From Bacillus sp. EB01 (GTDB taxonomy: Bacteria > Bacillota > Bacilli > Bacillales > Cytobacillaceae): 64,000 bases of DNA. The translations under genes and the position numbers were made by a program. Below the pieces are notes generated by a model. The model did not search any database, was not told where the DNA came from, and saw only the letters and a list, made by a program, of their open reading frames with translations. The stretch is from positions 1,036,679-1,100,678 of the forward strand of contig NZ_HG964497.1 of NCBI RefSeq assembly GCF_000613125.1, in the 5' to 3' direction. Positions 16,498-26,251 of the stretch are shown in pieces (the stretch's first letter is position 1; each line of letters opens with the position of its first letter).

Positions 16498-16523
16498 AAT
16501 ATTTAGTTAAATACTTAAATATT
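16498..16523 (+). promoter_or_regulatory. palindrome upstream of sdpR, candidate autorepressor operator
   Basis: AATATTTA and TAAATATT are perfect inverted arms with a 10-bp spacer, ending 14 bp before the sdpR start. ArsR-family repressors bind such A/T-rich inverted repeats. Confidence 0.6.
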
Positions 16524-16537
16524 ATGGGGAGTTAATT

Positions 16538-16819
16538 ATGCAAGATACATTTAAGGCCCTCTCAGATCCCACCCGGCGTAAGATATTGGATCTTTTAAAG
16601 CAAAAGGACCTAACCGCAGGGGAAATATCCGACCATTTTAAAATGACTAAACCGAGCATTTCTCAGCATCTGAAAATATTAAAACACGCCAACCTTGTGC
16701 ATGACGAAAAAAAGGGTCAATTTGTAGTATATTCTCTTAATACAACGGTATTTCAGGAAATTATTAGCTGGGCTTTGCATTTTGCTGATCAAACAAGTGG
16801 GAGAAAAGGGGAGGATTGA
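16538..16819 (+). CDS. sdpR: SdpR-family ArsR-type autorepressor
   Basis: A 93-residue winged-helix regulator. The HTH core is TAGEISDHFKMTKPSISQHLKIL-like (residues about 27-49), preceded by ALSDPTRRKILDLL as in SdpR. No cysteine metal site is seen. In B. subtilis SdpR represses sdpRI and is sequestered at the membrane by SdpI when toxin SdpC is bound. The sdpI-type gene follows after 2 bp. Confidence 0.85.
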   Translation: MQDTFKALSDPTRRKILDLLKQKDLTAGEISDHFKMTKPSISQHLKILKHANLVHDEKKGQFVVYSLNTTVFQEIISWALHFADQTSGRKGED

Positions 16820-16821
16820 AT

Positions 16822-17457
16822 ATGAAAAAACGTGTATTACCGATTATTATTATTGCCTCTACCATCATTTTATGGCTTGTCTTTTATAACAAGCTTCCTG
16901 GGGAAGTCCCAATACATTGGAATTCAAGTGGTGAAGTAGATGGATATGCTACCAAGTTTAATGCAATGTTAATGTCACTTGGCACTATGGTTTTGATCTA
17001 TTTAGTTCTGGTGTTTATCCCTAGAATTGATCCGAAAAAAAGCAATTATAAATATTTCTCAAAAGGTTATTCCATCATAAATCTCTCAACATTACTGTTG
17101 TTTTTTGTAATTAATATATTAATGCTATTAGCCGGTCTTGATTATAAAGTAAATGTGAGCATAGTCATGCCAATCTTAGTAGGCATTACCTTCATAGTCA
17201 TTGGAAATTATATGCCCCAAATGAAGCCGAATTATTTTGTCGGTATAAAAACACCATGGACACTTAATGATGAAAATAACTGGAAACAGACACATCGTTT
17301 CGGAGGAAAGACATTTATTATTGGCGGGTTACTTTTGATACTTTCAATCTTCCTGCCCGCTAGATTTGTTGATATCAGTTTTCTAATTATCTTAGTAATT
17401 CTTCTGTCTCCTATTGTGTATTCCTTTATTTTATTCAAGAAAAAAAGTATAGAGTAG
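16822..17457 (+). CDS. sdpI: SdpI-family immunity/signal membrane protein (DUF1648)
   Basis: A 211-residue membrane protein with about six transmembrane segments. The N-terminal DUF1648 signature is PGEVPIHWNSSGEVDG at about 26-41, and VGIKTPWTLNDENNW later matches SdpI. ATG 16822 is chosen with GGAGG seven bases upstream. SdpI protects against the SDP killing peptide and recruits SdpR. No sdpABC toxin genes are in this window. Confidence 0.85.
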   Translation: MKKRVLPIIIIASTIILWLVFYNKLPGEVPIHWNSSGEVDGYATKFNAMLMSLGTMVLIYLVLVFIPRIDPKKSNYKYFSKGYSIINLSTLLLFFVINILMLLAGLDYKVNVSIVMPILVGITFIVIGNYMPQMKPNYFVGIKTPWTLNDENNWKQTHRFGGKTFIIGGLLLILSIFLPARFVDISFLIILVILLSPIVYSFILFKKKSIE

Positions 17458-17576
17458 GTATTTTTTTAAAAAACAGCATTGTTTGCTGGGTGCAGGTTTT
17501 AATTATAACAGGTATCTAATAATATGAATAAATGCTCTAGATAAAAAAAAATCTAAAGTATAGGTTCTATAAAATT

Positions 17577-17609
17577 CCTAGTTAGTAAAACTTAACTGGG
17601 GATTTTTTT
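17577..17609 (+). terminator. terminator of sdpRI
   Basis: CCTAGTTA pairs with TAACTGGG around a short A-rich loop, followed by GATTTTTTTG. The gap 17458-17772 otherwise holds only a short open stretch (about 17620-17707) that might be a gene remnant. Confidence 0.75.
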
Positions 17610-17772
17610 GTTATGAATTAACGGAGGAGCCGTACCATATTTTATTGAGAGATACTAAGAAGGATACTACGGGCAGTTTAGTGGAAGAAGGAATTAGTAC
17701 CTCCTGAAGAGAAATACTGTACAAACCATTTTCAATATCTGATGATAGTTCCCATTAAGGAGGGTGGCTTTT

Positions 17773-18348
17773 TTGGTGATTGATAAGCTATTTAGCGATT
17801 TTCCGAACTTAGAAACCGAAAGACTTAAACTTAGAAAGATAACTTTAGATGATGTAGAAGATATGTATTCATACTGTTCTAATGAGGAAGTGCCAAAGTA
17901 CTCTTCTTGGAACGCTCACAATTCTTTAGCGGAAACAAAGGAGACTATTGAAAGGATAATAAATCAATGGGAAAATAAGGAATTGGTTCATTGGGGAATT
18001 GAATATAAAGAAAACAGAAAATTAATTGGTACGATTGAATTTGTCACATGGGATACACAACATAAAGTTGCTGAAATCGGATATGCTCTATCTCAGGATT
18101 ATTGGGGAAGGGGAATCGCCACAGAAGCAGCAACTGAAGTAATAAAGTATGGCTTTAACAATATGAACTTGGTTCGTATTCAAGCAAGATGCTACTTAGA
18201 AAATATCGGTTCTGCACGCGTAATGGAAAAGGCAAAGATGTCCTTTGAAGGTGTAATTAGGAAGAGGCTGTACGTCAAAGGAAAACATCAAGATTTAAAA
18301 ATGTATTCAATAATAAGCGAAGAGTTTTACCTCCTTCATAAAAGCTAG
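17773..18348 (+). CDS. GNAT acetyltransferase, RimJ/RimL type
   Basis: About 191 residues. It opens with LETERLKLRKITLDDVEDMY and carries the acetyl-CoA loop QDYWGRGIATEA and the late NIGSARVMEKAKM, all typical of the RimJ/RimL branch that acetylates protein N-termini or small amines. TTG 17773 is nine bases after AAGGAGG; a longer GTG start at 17764 touches that site, and GTG 17776 is a further choice. Substrate unknown. Confidence 0.85.
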   Translation: MVIDKLFSDFPNLETERLKLRKITLDDVEDMYSYCSNEEVPKYSSWNAHNSLAETKETIERIINQWENKELVHWGIEYKENRKLIGTIEFVTWDTQHKVAEIGYALSQDYWGRGIATEAATEVIKYGFNNMNLVRIQARCYLENIGSARVMEKAKMSFEGVIRKRLYVKGKHQDLKMYSIISEEFYLLHKS

Positions 18349-18454
18349 TTATATACGAGTCATATGTAAAAGCCGTAGTTAAGAGGTGTGGTGTATTAAA
18401 ATCCTTAAGAAAATAAGGATAATTGGTTGTTGAAGGAAATGTACTTACTAAAAA

Positions 18455-18490
18455 TCAGACACTAAAAAAATGTAGTGTCTGATTTTCTTT
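18455..18490 (+). terminator. rho-independent terminator
   Basis: TCAGACACTA and TAGTGTCTGA form a perfect 10-bp stem, followed by TTTTCTTTT. It ends the GNAT transcript. Confidence 0.85.
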
Positions 18491-18566
18491 TATTTGTCTC
18501 CTGAATGTTTTCAATAAGAAAGATTGTGAACTGTTGTACTTATACGTTAGTAGAATAAGCTAATAA

Positions 18567-18605
18567 AAAAACCGAAACTCCTATAAAATTGGGAATTTCG
18601 GTTTT
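18567..18605. terminator. bidirectional terminator
   Basis: AAAACCGAAA and TTTCGGTTTT arms flank TCC/GGGA inner pairs; A-runs and T-runs on both sides allow use in both directions. It would also serve the minus-strand gene ending at 18677. Confidence 0.7.
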
Positions 18606-18676
18606 CTTACCCTAAATATCAACAGTAAACTTTAAACGGAGCCAAAACTAAAAACACAGTAGCATGCTCGAACCCG

Positions 18677-18913
18677 CTAAATTTTACCCAACTCATTATC
18701 AACAATTTCCTTCTGCCGCTCGATAATGTCAATCGCCTGATTGGACACATCCTTTAACTCCTGGTACAGCTCCTGAGAAGCCTGTGGATCACCTTGCTTT
18801 ACCTCATCATAAATCTGCTCGACCAGCTGCCGCCTTTTGTGCCCGGCCTCGCGCAGCTCATCGCCCAGCTTTTCCAGTTTATTGAAGTCGATCGTTATCC
18901 CTCCTGACAACAT
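18677..18913 (-). CDS. small hypothetical cytosolic helical protein
   Basis: About 78 residues, highly charged and probably coiled-coil (repeated KLEKLGDELREAGHKRRQL and ELYQELKDVSNQAID patterns). No family is recognised. The start is odd: a good AGGAGG lies inside the reading frame, right after ATG 18913, and is followed only by ATA, ACG and ATC. A rare ATC start seven bases downstream is possible, giving a protein beginning at IDFNKLEK. Confidence 0.55.
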   Translation of the reverse strand: MLSGGITIDFNKLEKLGDELREAGHKRRQLVEQIYDEVKQGDPQASQELYQELKDVSNQAIDIIERQKEIVDNELGKI

Positions 18914-19076
18914 TTTCAATTATTTTCCCGAAACACATTAAAACAATCCCCCTGATTGCCAATGTTGAATGGAAATTATTGGAACAAACCCGTAGAAACC
19001 TCTCAAAGAAGGAAATCCGCCCTCAAACCGAGAATAAATAACACACCCAACTAAAGAGCTAGCAGGGAGGAAGCAG

Positions 19077-19466
19077 ATGAAAGAGGAACAAAATGTTGGG
19101 CAAACTAAAGAAAAAGCCCAACCTAGCAACTTGAAAACTAAACTGAAGGAAAATAGCAAATCGATTATGATTTTCCTGTTTCTCGTTATACTCGTCCTTC
19201 CAGACAAGTACAATTGGACAGACATAGCCTATCTTGTTATCCTGTTTTTCATAGCCTACCTGTCGGCCTACATAGACGAAAAACCAGCCTGGAAGGGGCT
19301 TTTCTATTCCTTTCTGGTAGTCGCCATCGTGGCCGCAGTTGCCGTCACCACCGTAACGCTATTTCCGCAAATCCCGTACATTGCACTGATTGCAATCATC
19401 GCAGTCACAGGGTTTGGATGTACATACCTGATAGGCTCAAAGCCAACACATACGAAAAGGAGATAA
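19077..19466 (+). CDS. small membrane protein
   Basis: 129 residues. A charged N-terminal 30 residues precede about four hydrophobic segments, among them IMIFLFLVILVLP and LVILFFIAYLSAYI. AGGGAGG gives a strong ribosome site. The DUF1877 gene starts 5 bp after its stop, so they are likely cotranscribed. No family is recognised. Confidence 0.7.
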   Translation: MKEEQNVGQTKEKAQPSNLKTKLKENSKSIMIFLFLVILVLPDKYNWTDIAYLVILFFIAYLSAYIDEKPAWKGLFYSFLVVAIVAAVAVTTVTLFPQIPYIALIAIIAVTGFGCTYLIGSKPTHTKRR

Positions 19467-19471
19467 TCCCA

Positions 19472-19966
19472 TTGAGCATGATCGCAAGCTTTTACAGAAT
19501 CCAGCCAGAACTTCTCAATGAAATCAAAGCCAATCCGGACGACATCTATGACATCTTCGACAACTCCGACGATATCCAGGAACTAGAACTCGACATCGAC
19601 ACATCGTGGCACGGCATCTATTTCCTGCTCACCGGTGACACACCGAAAGACCAAGTCCCAGACAACATCGGCAAAGCCATCCTGGGCGGAACCGAAATCG
19701 GCGACGATTTCTCAGGCAATGGGCCAGCACGTTATTTCGAACCAAACGAAGTAGCTCAACTATACAGTGAACTGAAACAAATTCCCGCAAGCCAACTCGC
19801 CGAACGCTACGATATCCAGACACTCAACGAAAACAATATTTACCCAATGGGTAAACGCTGGAGCGCCGACGACAAGGAATTCCTAATCGAAAACTACGAT
19901 TTCCTCGTCAACTACTACAAAACAGCCGCCGAAAACAACCAGGCAATGCTGCTGGTCATCAGCTAA
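19472..19966 (+). CDS. DUF1877 (YfbM-like) family protein
   Basis: 164 residues. It opens MIASFYRIQPELLNEIKANP, and shows the family's DIDTSWHGIYFLLTG with the invariant W-H, and GGTEIGDDFSGNGPARYF. TTG 19472 is nine bases after AAGGAG, while ATG 19478 is 15 bases away. YfbM-type proteins have no established role but appear among immunity-like and signalling proteins. Confidence 0.82.
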   Translation: MSMIASFYRIQPELLNEIKANPDDIYDIFDNSDDIQELELDIDTSWHGIYFLLTGDTPKDQVPDNIGKAILGGTEIGDDFSGNGPARYFEPNEVAQLYSELKQIPASQLAERYDIQTLNENNIYPMGKRWSADDKEFLIENYDFLVNYYKTAAENNQAMLLVIS

Positions 19967-20163
19967 GAGGGAAGAGGATAAAGCGAAAAAGGACGCAACC
20001 ATAACTATTTGTTTCGACAATTTCCAAGGAAATAATGTTACAAATGTTTACTTAATTTTCAGAAATCTTTTTTGTGGGAAAACTGGTCGACGCCCGGCCG
20101 AACTTCCGCATCATATCTACGCCCAAAGTTGGGCATATTGTCGTTGCTCTAATTCACTCAAAA

Positions 20164-20193
20164 AGCTGCCACGAAACTCTAATCGTGGCAGCT
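20164..20193 (-). terminator. terminator of the DUF1206 gene
   Basis: AGCTGCCACGA and TCGTGGCAGCT form a perfect 11-bp stem; on the minus strand TTTTTGAG follows. Confidence 0.85.
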
Positions 20194-20204
20194 GCAATCC
20201 TAAC

Positions 20205-21050
20205 CTATTTCCCAAAATTCATATGCTGGTAGCGTCCTCGAATAATTTGGTAGACTCCATACAATACTAGTCCAACAGCAACAATCGCCAGCAGAAAGCG
20301 CCCGAATGGCTGTGCTGCCAATTCAGTTAAAGCTCCTTCCAGGCCTTTGGATTCGTTGGGGTTATGGGTGTACGCCGTCCGAATGAAGAAATATCCTACC
20401 ATGCTTAAAACAATCCCCCGCGCACTCAGCCCGATTTTACCTGACAGCCGGGCGATTTTCCGCTCCTCTGCATTCATTTCATACGTTTTGAATCTGGACA
20501 TGAATTTTTCTTTCACACCGCTATACAGTTCATGAACACCATATCCAATGATAATAACGCCTACCAATCCGACCAGCCATACGCCGAAAGGCTGCTCCAT
20601 CAACTTGGCGGAAATAGTTTTTTCTGAATTGCCGCCCGCACCACCAGTGTGGCTGGCCAATTTGAAAGCGGCATAGGCCACGTTCGCATAAATTATCGCG
20701 CTGATAAAGTAGCCGGTTCTTTTAACAAGGCCCTTCGCATCGGTCCCATCATATTCAGGATCCTTTATCGCTCTAATAAGTTCCCATAAGATATACCCGA
20801 CCAAGCCAATTCCAATTAACCATAAAGCAACCTCGCCAAACGGTTTTTCGGCGATTGACCGGAGAACACCAGATGTTCCGGTAATGTCACCTTTGGGCCC
20901 AAAAGCAGCCAAAGCGGCGAGCACCCCAATCAATACATACACGATACCTTTTGCAATATAACCAAAGCGGCCAAAACGGCGCACCCATGGCTTCACTTCT
21001 TCCATTTTATCCATTGCCAGCGCTTTCGAAGGCGAATTCATATTAGGCAC
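20205..21050 (-). CDS. DUF1206 membrane protein, three repeats
   Basis: 281 residues with six transmembrane segments arranged as three DUF1206 repeats. Each has a GYIAKGIVYVLIG-like first helix (also TGYFISAIIYANVAYAAF and KIGLSARGIVLSMVGYFFI) and a PFG.xLLxxVGxGLxxYG-like second helix. GTG 21050 lies just after AGAGG; ATG 21041 is an alternative. Function of the family is unknown. Confidence 0.88.
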   Translation of the reverse strand: MPNMNSPSKALAMDKMEEVKPWVRRFGRFGYIAKGIVYVLIGVLAALAAFGPKGDITGTSGVLRSIAEKPFGEVALWLIGIGLVGYILWELIRAIKDPEYDGTDAKGLVKRTGYFISAIIYANVAYAAFKLASHTGGAGGNSEKTISAKLMEQPFGVWLVGLVGVIIIGYGVHELYSGVKEKFMSRFKTYEMNAEERKIARLSGKIGLSARGIVLSMVGYFFIRTAYTHNPNESKGLEGALTELAAQPFGRFLLAIVAVGLVLYGVYQIIRGRYQHMNFGK

Positions 21051-21321
21051 ACATCCTCTACATTCTCTTACCTCTCAATTCCCGCATTACCTGAAAAAGA
21101 AACAGCCATTATTTTCATAGCAATAAGGGACGATTCCCCTTAGGAAGGATTCGTTTTTCCGTGGTAAAGAAGGCAAAATAGTACAACAAATCTATTGTTT
21201 ATCCCTAATCCCCTGCATTTTTTTAGAAAAATAGAACTAAAATCCACAACATCCGGGTATAAATGGGAGTATGAACAAGTCCGCCAATACATATATGTAT
21301 AAAAAAAGGAGGATAAACGGT

Positions 21322-22449
21322 TTGTATAACTATTCCAATATGACCAAATTAATAGATGAATGGGCTGACTTCCATTACCTGTCTTTTTTTGATGAAGACT
21401 TCAATAAAATCAGCAAAAAAGAATATCTTGGCAAACTGGTCCGCGTCGGCGGCATCATCGACTATATTCAGGAAACCGAACCCGGCATCAAGACTCTTTC
21501 AATCAGCAACTACCACGGCTCACTCCTCCTAGAAGCCGCAACCAAGAATTTCGCCAAAAACGACACGCCATATAAAAGGGGAACCCTTATCCTCGCAGAA
21601 GGAATTTTAATAGAGGAAACCGGTCATAAGATTAAATTAATCTGCCGGAATATCAAGCCTTTCACCCATGAATTCTCACTTTATCGGAGCTATCTCGACA
21701 TTTACAGGGGCAGGGAACAAATTCTTCCGCCAATCCATGAACACATCGAGCGCTATGACGACACCGCCAAACAAATCACAATCGGTGGCAGAATTGATAA
21801 TATCAGTTTCCTTGACGACGAGCTCGCTTACTATGAAAAGACCCGGGCAATCGTGATGATTGACGACGGATTTAGTAAGTACCCAATAGAATTTACAGAC
21901 TACAACTCACGAAGCCTGCTGGAAGGCTATCGGAAAGGGGACGTCGTTTCAATTGAAGCGATCCTCTACAAACTGCCGCTTTCCATTCTGACTCAGCACA
22001 AAGTAACCTACAAATTCTTCGGCAAAACCGTCAACCGCATCGAAATCAAAGAAAAATACATTTATATCACCAACATCGAACTTTACCAACTAATCCACAG
22101 CAAAGTAACAGCAATCAGTGCCCAGCTCGGCACCGAATGCCCGCACGGCTCGGAAGTCACCGTTGCCGGCATGATCAAATCAATTGTCATCTCAAAAAAC
22201 TGGCTAGAAACAGAGAGCGACAAAGGTCATTTTGTCTCTATCCAGATTGACGACGGAATCGGCACCTTCAACATCGAACTGCCATACCACTACTTCCGGA
22301 AAATCCACCGCAAGTGGAACTACGAAACCGGTGATATCATCACCGCCACCGGTAAAGTCTACAAACTAAAACAAAACGAACCAGCTAAAGTACTCTGCTG
22401 GGACCTCCAGCCGCTAACAAGGGACATTCTCAATCTCCCAAAAAGATAA
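21322..22449 (+). CDS. protein with three OB-fold-like repeats
   Basis: About 375 residues, no signal peptide. Three segments share a five-strand pattern: KLVRVGGIIDYI near 40, KQITIGGRIDNISFLDD near 150 followed by IVMIDDGFSKYPIEF, and SEVTVAGMIKSIVISKNW near 285 followed by VSIQIDDGIGTFNIELP. The VxGxI plus IDDGxxxxxIE pattern is that of OB folds in nucleic-acid-binding proteins. I propose TTG 21322, nine bases after AGGAGG; an ATG at 21271 lies upstream of that site. It may bind single-stranded nucleic acid; no named family is recognised. Confidence 0.65.
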   Translation: MYNYSNMTKLIDEWADFHYLSFFDEDFNKISKKEYLGKLVRVGGIIDYIQETEPGIKTLSISNYHGSLLLEAATKNFAKNDTPYKRGTLILAEGILIEETGHKIKLICRNIKPFTHEFSLYRSYLDIYRGREQILPPIHEHIERYDDTAKQITIGGRIDNISFLDDELAYYEKTRAIVMIDDGFSKYPIEFTDYNSRSLLEGYRKGDVVSIEAILYKLPLSILTQHKVTYKFFGKTVNRIEIKEKYIYITNIELYQLIHSKVTAISAQLGTECPHGSEVTVAGMIKSIVISKNWLETESDKGHFVSIQIDDGIGTFNIELPYHYFRKIHRKWNYETGDIITATGKVYKLKQNEPAKVLCWDLQPLTRDILNLPKR

Positions 22450-22587
22450 GTGCGGCAAACTGGAGATAGTTCTTAGTCTTCCGGTACAAGAACTGTCCCT
22501 AATTTGCCAAGCTGCCTTGCTATACATCATCGCTGCCAAGTGTGGTAAAATAATCCTAAGGACAGCCACGCTGAAAGGGTGAATCGA

Positions 22588-23118
22588 ATGGCGAGTAAAA
22601 AAGAAGTCTGGGATTGGTTCAAATCAATTGTGATTGCACTCATAATCGTAATTGTGGTGAGGACATTCCTGTTCACACCTGTCATTGTAGAAGGGGCGTC
22701 CATGATGCCGACCTTGCATAATAACGAACGAATGATGGTTACAAAAGTCGGCGACCTCGAACGCTTTGACATCGTCGTCTTCCACGCAAACGAAACAGAA
22801 AACTACATCAAACGCGTCATCGGCCTGCCTGGTGACAAGATTGAATATAAAAACGATAAACTCTTCATTAACGGCAAACAGTACAAGGAACACTATTTGG
22901 CTGAATACAAAAAAGAACTGGATTCATATGGCGATACAGGCCCACTCACAAACAATTTCACCGCCACCGTTCCGAATGACACCATTTTTGTCATGGGAGA
23001 CAACCGCCGCAAAAGCATGGACAGCCGTCACATTGGCCCAATTTCCATGGACAAAGTCATCGGTGAAACCAACATCGTCTTCTGGCCAATTGAGGACGTA
23101 AAAATACTTGGCAGATAG
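22588..23118 (+). CDS. lepB: signal peptidase I
   Basis: A 176-residue type I signal peptidase with one N-terminal membrane anchor (about 11-31). The nucleophile S38 lies in EGASMMPTL, the general-base K75 in YIKRVIGLPGD, and the box E motif is MGDNRRKSMDSR. The size fits the SipS group of Bacillus. ATG 22588 follows GAAAGGG; an in-frame GTG at 22579 overlaps that site. It removes signal peptides from secreted proteins at the outer membrane face. Confidence 0.92.
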   Translation: MASKKEVWDWFKSIVIALIIVIVVRTFLFTPVIVEGASMMPTLHNNERMMVTKVGDLERFDIVVFHANETENYIKRVIGLPGDKIEYKNDKLFINGKQYKEHYLAEYKKELDSYGDTGPLTNNFTATVPNDTIFVMGDNRRKSMDSRHIGPISMDKVIGETNIVFWPIEDVKILGR

Positions 23119-23141
23119 AGACCATTCAATAACATAAAAAT

Positions 23142-23180
23142 GGCCCGGTCAGATTAAGATGACCGGGCCTTACTGTGTTT
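23142..23180 (+). terminator. terminator of lepB
   Basis: GGCCCGGTCA and TGACCGGGCC form a perfect stem, followed by TTACTGTGTTTTT. It lies between the convergent lepB and pdxR genes. Confidence 0.85.
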
Positions 23181-24596
23181 TTAAGGTAAACGAGATTCAA
23201 CCTTTTTTACCCCCCAGCACGCCATCAATTGGTGGATGCCTTTTTCGATTCCCTCCAGAGGAATACCCCCAAAGCCTAACAAGAAGGTTGGATCCTCATA
23301 ATCGATTGGCCCTAAAAGGTAATCACTTATTGGATAAATGGCAATGTTATTTTCGGCTGCCATCTGTTTTAACTCATCTTCGCCTTTTCTTAGAGGGACA
23401 GATATCAGAATGTGCATACCGGCCTGGTCGCCTGTAATCCGGACGTCAGGGTAATCTGCCGCAAAAATCTGAGTGATTTTATCATGCTTTTTGCTGTAAA
23501 TTTTCCGCATCCGGTTTAAGTGTTTTGAAAAATGTCCATCCCTCATAAAGCTGGCTAAAATATGTTGATCGAATCGGGGGACGGTTGCCGAGTAATAACT
23601 GAATGTTTCTTTATATTTCCTAAGTAATCTTGGAGGCAATACCAAATAAGCTACCCGCAAGGAAGGCATCAGTGATTTGGTAAACGTGCTTATATAAATG
23701 ACTTTGTTATTCTGGTCCAAGCCATGCAATGCAGGAATCGGCTTACCTGTATAACGGAACTCGCTATCGTAATCGTCCTCAATGATATAGCGATTTTCAT
23801 CTTTCGCGGCCCACTTCAAAAGCTGGGTTCTTCTTGTTGCCGATAGAACGGCACCGGTAGGAAATTGGTGTGAAGGTGTAATGTAAACAACATTGGCGTT
23901 TGTTTTTTCAAGTTCATCGATTACTAAACCATCTTCATCTACCGGAACCGGTATAGCTGTTTCCTGCAAGTGTATTCTCGGAATTGCTGAATATCCCGGA
24001 TTTTCAAGGGCGAATTTCGAATCATTCTCCAGCAATCGTAAAATCATCGGCAGCAAATGCTCCGTCCCCGAACCAATCACTATTTGTTCCGGTCTGCAGA
24101 CAATCCCCCTTGATTGATAAAGGTAGTTTGCAATTTCAGCTCGCAAGGCGTATTCCCCTTGAGGTTCCCCGATTTGTAAAAACTCCTTTGAACCCGTATC
24201 AAATAAATCCTTCGCATATTTCCGCCAAAGTGAGAAAGGGAAGGAGTCCCCATCTATTTTTCCTGGATGGAAGTCGAATTCAAATGATCTTTTCACGTTC
24301 CTAGCTTCAGGCAGCTCAAGTATTTCTTTTTGAACATAAGGTAATTCATCAATCTCTTCGACAAAAAAACCAACACGCGGTTTTGAGGCAATAAAGCCTT
24401 CCGCAAGAAGCTGGGCATAGGCGATTTCAATTGTCGTTTGGCTGATATTCAGAAAGTCAGCCAGCTTTCTTTTTGATGGCAATTTCGTTCCGACTCCGAT
24501 TTGCTTATGGATAATCGCGTTCTTAATCCCTGAATAAAGCTGGTCATATAAGGGCTTTTCTGTACTTTTATCCAATTTAAACATAAGCATATCCAT
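23181..24596 (-). CDS. pdxR: PdxR, MocR-type regulator of vitamin B6 synthesis
   Basis: 471 residues: an N-terminal GntR winged helix (about 10-75, [19 protein letters not shown]) joined to a fold-type I aminotransferase domain. The PLP lysine lies in [13 protein letters not shown]. Members next to pdxST are PdxR, activating pdxST when PLP is low. I start at ATG 24596, seven bases after TTGGAGG; the open frame extends further upstream but over the pdxS gene on the other strand. Confidence 0.9.
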   Translation of the reverse strand: MDMLMFKLDKSTEKPLYDQLYSGIKNAIIHKQIGVGTKLPSKRKLADFLNISQTTIEIAYAQLLAEGFIASKPRVGFFVEEIDELPYVQKEILELPEARNVKRSFEFDFHPGKIDGDSFPFSLWRKYAKDLFDTGSKEFLQIGEPQGEYALRAEIANYLYQSRGIVCRPEQIVIGSGTEHLLPMILRLLENDSKFALENPGYSAIPRIHLQETAIPVPVDEDGLVIDELEKTNANVVYITPSHQFPTGAVLSATRRTQLLKWAAKDENRYIIEDDYDSEFRYTGKPIPALHGLDQNNKVIYISTFTKSLMPSLRVAYLVLPPRLLRKYKETFSYYSATVPRFDQHILASFMRDGHFSKHLNRMRKIYSKKHDKITQIFAADYPDVRITGDQAGMHILISVPLRKGEDELKQMAAENNIAIYPISDYLLGPIDYEDPTFLLGFGGIPLEGIEKGIHQLMACWGVKKVESRLP

Positions 24597-24702
24597 TTGC
24601 AAACCTCCAACCCTGACCTTATCGTTTTTTAAAAAACTGAGCCTTTTTATATGGTCAATTTCTATTATACTGAAAATTATTAACTTATTGGAGGTTTTTT
24701 TC
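24597..24702. promoter_or_regulatory. pdxR-pdxS divergent promoter region
   Basis: TATACT at 24666-24671 is a good -10 for pdxS, but no good -35 is present at the right distance, as expected for an activator-dependent promoter. TATGGTCAATT upstream is a candidate half site for PdxR. Ribosome sites TTGGAGG face both ways. Confidence 0.5.
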
Positions 24703-25587
24703 ATGAAAGAGGTTGGAACCGAACGAGTAAAACGTGGTATGGCCGAAATGCAAAAAGGCGGCGTCATCATGGACGTCATCAATGCAGAGCAGGCAAAAAT
24801 CGCTGAAGCTGCAGGGGCAGTTGCAGTTATGGCCCTCGAGGCAGTGCCGTCAGATATTCGCAAAAATGGCGGAGTAGCCCGGATGGCGGATCCGCGCATC
24901 GTCGAGGAAGTGCTGAACGCTGTTTCTATTCCGGTAATGGCAAAAGCGCGTATTGGCCATATTGTAGAGGCGCGTGTATTAGAAGCAATGGGTGTCGATT
25001 ATATAGACGAAAGTGAAGTATTAACACCTGCCGATGAAGAATTTCATCTTTTAAAAAGCAATTACACTGTGCCGTTCGTTTGTGGATGCCGCGATTTAGG
25101 GGAAGCAGCACGCCGGATTGGTGAAGGGGCGTCAATGCTTCGGACAAAAGGTGAGCCAGGAACAGGAAATATCGTTGAAGCCGTTCGCCACATCCGAAAG
25201 GTGAATGCGCAAGTACGACGCGTTGTCGGCATGAACGAGGATGAACTGATGACAGAAGCGAAAAACCTTGGAGCGCCATTCGAGTTGCTCTTGGAAATCA
25301 AGAAACTCGGTCGCCTGCCAGTTGTAAACTTCGCTGCCGGTGGAGTGGCGACACCTGCTGATGCAGCTCTAATGATGGAACTCGGAGCAGACGGTGTATT
25401 TGTCGGTTCAGGAATTTTCAAATCTGACAATCCTGAAAAATTTGCCCGCGCAATCGTTGAAGCAACAACTCACTATCAAGACTACAAACTGATTGCCGAA
25501 ATTTCAAAAGAGCTGGGAACACCGATGAAAGGCATCGACATTTCAACACTACATGCAACCGAACGGATGCAGGAACGTGGCTGGTAA
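24703..25587 (+). CDS. pdxS: pyridoxal 5'-phosphate synthase, synthase subunit
   Basis: 294 residues, the standard length of PdxS (Pdx1). It forms PLP from ribose 5-phosphate, glyceraldehyde 3-phosphate and ammonia supplied by PdxT. K81 in VMAKARIGH is the catalytic lysine, and [14 protein letters not shown] and [15 protein letters not shown] are phosphate sites. ATG 24703 is preceded by TTGGAGG; a TTG at 24688 overlaps that site. Confidence 0.97.
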   Translation: MKEVGTERVKRGMAEMQKGGVIMDVINAEQAKIAEAAGAVAVMALEAVPSDIRKNGGVARMADPRIVEEVLNAVSIPVMAKARIGHIVEARVLEAMGVDYIDESEVLTPADEEFHLLKSNYTVPFVCGCRDLGEAARRIGEGASMLRTKGEPGTGNIVEAVRHIRKVNAQVRRVVGMNEDELMTEAKNLGAPFELLLEIKKLGRLPVVNFAAGGVATPADAALMMELGADGVFVGSGIFKSDNPEKFARAIVEATTHYQDYKLIAEISKELGTPMKGIDISTLHATERMQERGW

Positions 25588-25588
25588 T

Positions 25589-26194
25589 ATGCTGAAAATT
25601 GGAGTTCTTGCATTACAAGGTGCAGTCAGAGAGCACATCAGGCAAATTGAAGAGCTTGGCTGCGAGGCAGTTCCTGTCAAATCAGTTGCGGATCTGAGTG
25701 AACTTGATGGTCTCGTACTGCCGGGCGGAGAAAGTACGACAATGCGGAAACTGCTTGACCGCTACGAGCTGCTGGAGCCAATACGTAATTTGGCTGCCAA
25801 CGGAGTTCCGATGTTCGGAACATGCGCGGGCCTGATTTTATTGGCAAAAGAAATCGTTGGCTATGATACCCAGCACCTAGGGTTAATGGATGTAGTGGTT
25901 GAACGGAATTCATTTGGACGGCAAGTAGATAGTTTCGAAGTCGGACTATCGGTTCCGGGCGTAGGTGAAGAGATCCCAGCGGTTTTTATCCGGGCACCGC
26001 ACATCGTGTCCGTTGGGGAAAATGTTAGAGTTCTCGGCAAACACGAAGACCGGATCGTCCTGGCTCAAGACGGCCAATTCCTCGGCTGCTCTTTCCACCC
26101 GGAACTAACAGAAGACACTCGAATTATGAGACACTTCATTGAAATGGTAGCGCACAGCAAAGAGGAGCACCTCTCTTTAGCCGAAGCAAACTAG
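25589..26194 (+). CDS. pdxT: pyridoxal 5'-phosphate synthase, glutaminase subunit
   Basis: 201 residues of the class I glutaminase PdxT, which channels ammonia to PdxS. LPGGEST at 44-50 binds glutamine, C79 in GTCAGLIL is the nucleophile, and [10 protein letters not shown] carries the His-Glu pair. It starts one base after the pdxS stop, so the two are coupled. Confidence 0.95.
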   Translation: MLKIGVLALQGAVREHIRQIEELGCEAVPVKSVADLSELDGLVLPGGESTTMRKLLDRYELLEPIRNLAANGVPMFGTCAGLILLAKEIVGYDTQHLGLMDVVVERNSFGRQVDSFEVGLSVPGVGEEIPAVFIRAPHIVSVGENVRVLGKHEDRIVLAQDGQFLGCSFHPELTEDTRIMRHFIEMVAHSKEEHLSLAEAN

Positions 26195-26251
26195 GGACTG
26201 TTCGGAATACATCAGCTTCATGCCTCTCCGTTTTGGAGGGAAAAAATATTT

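Noticed and set aside
24597..24899. Longer N-terminus for pdxR
   Set aside because: It would cover the pdxS start on the other strand; ATG 24596 has TTGGAGG and begins at the known family start.
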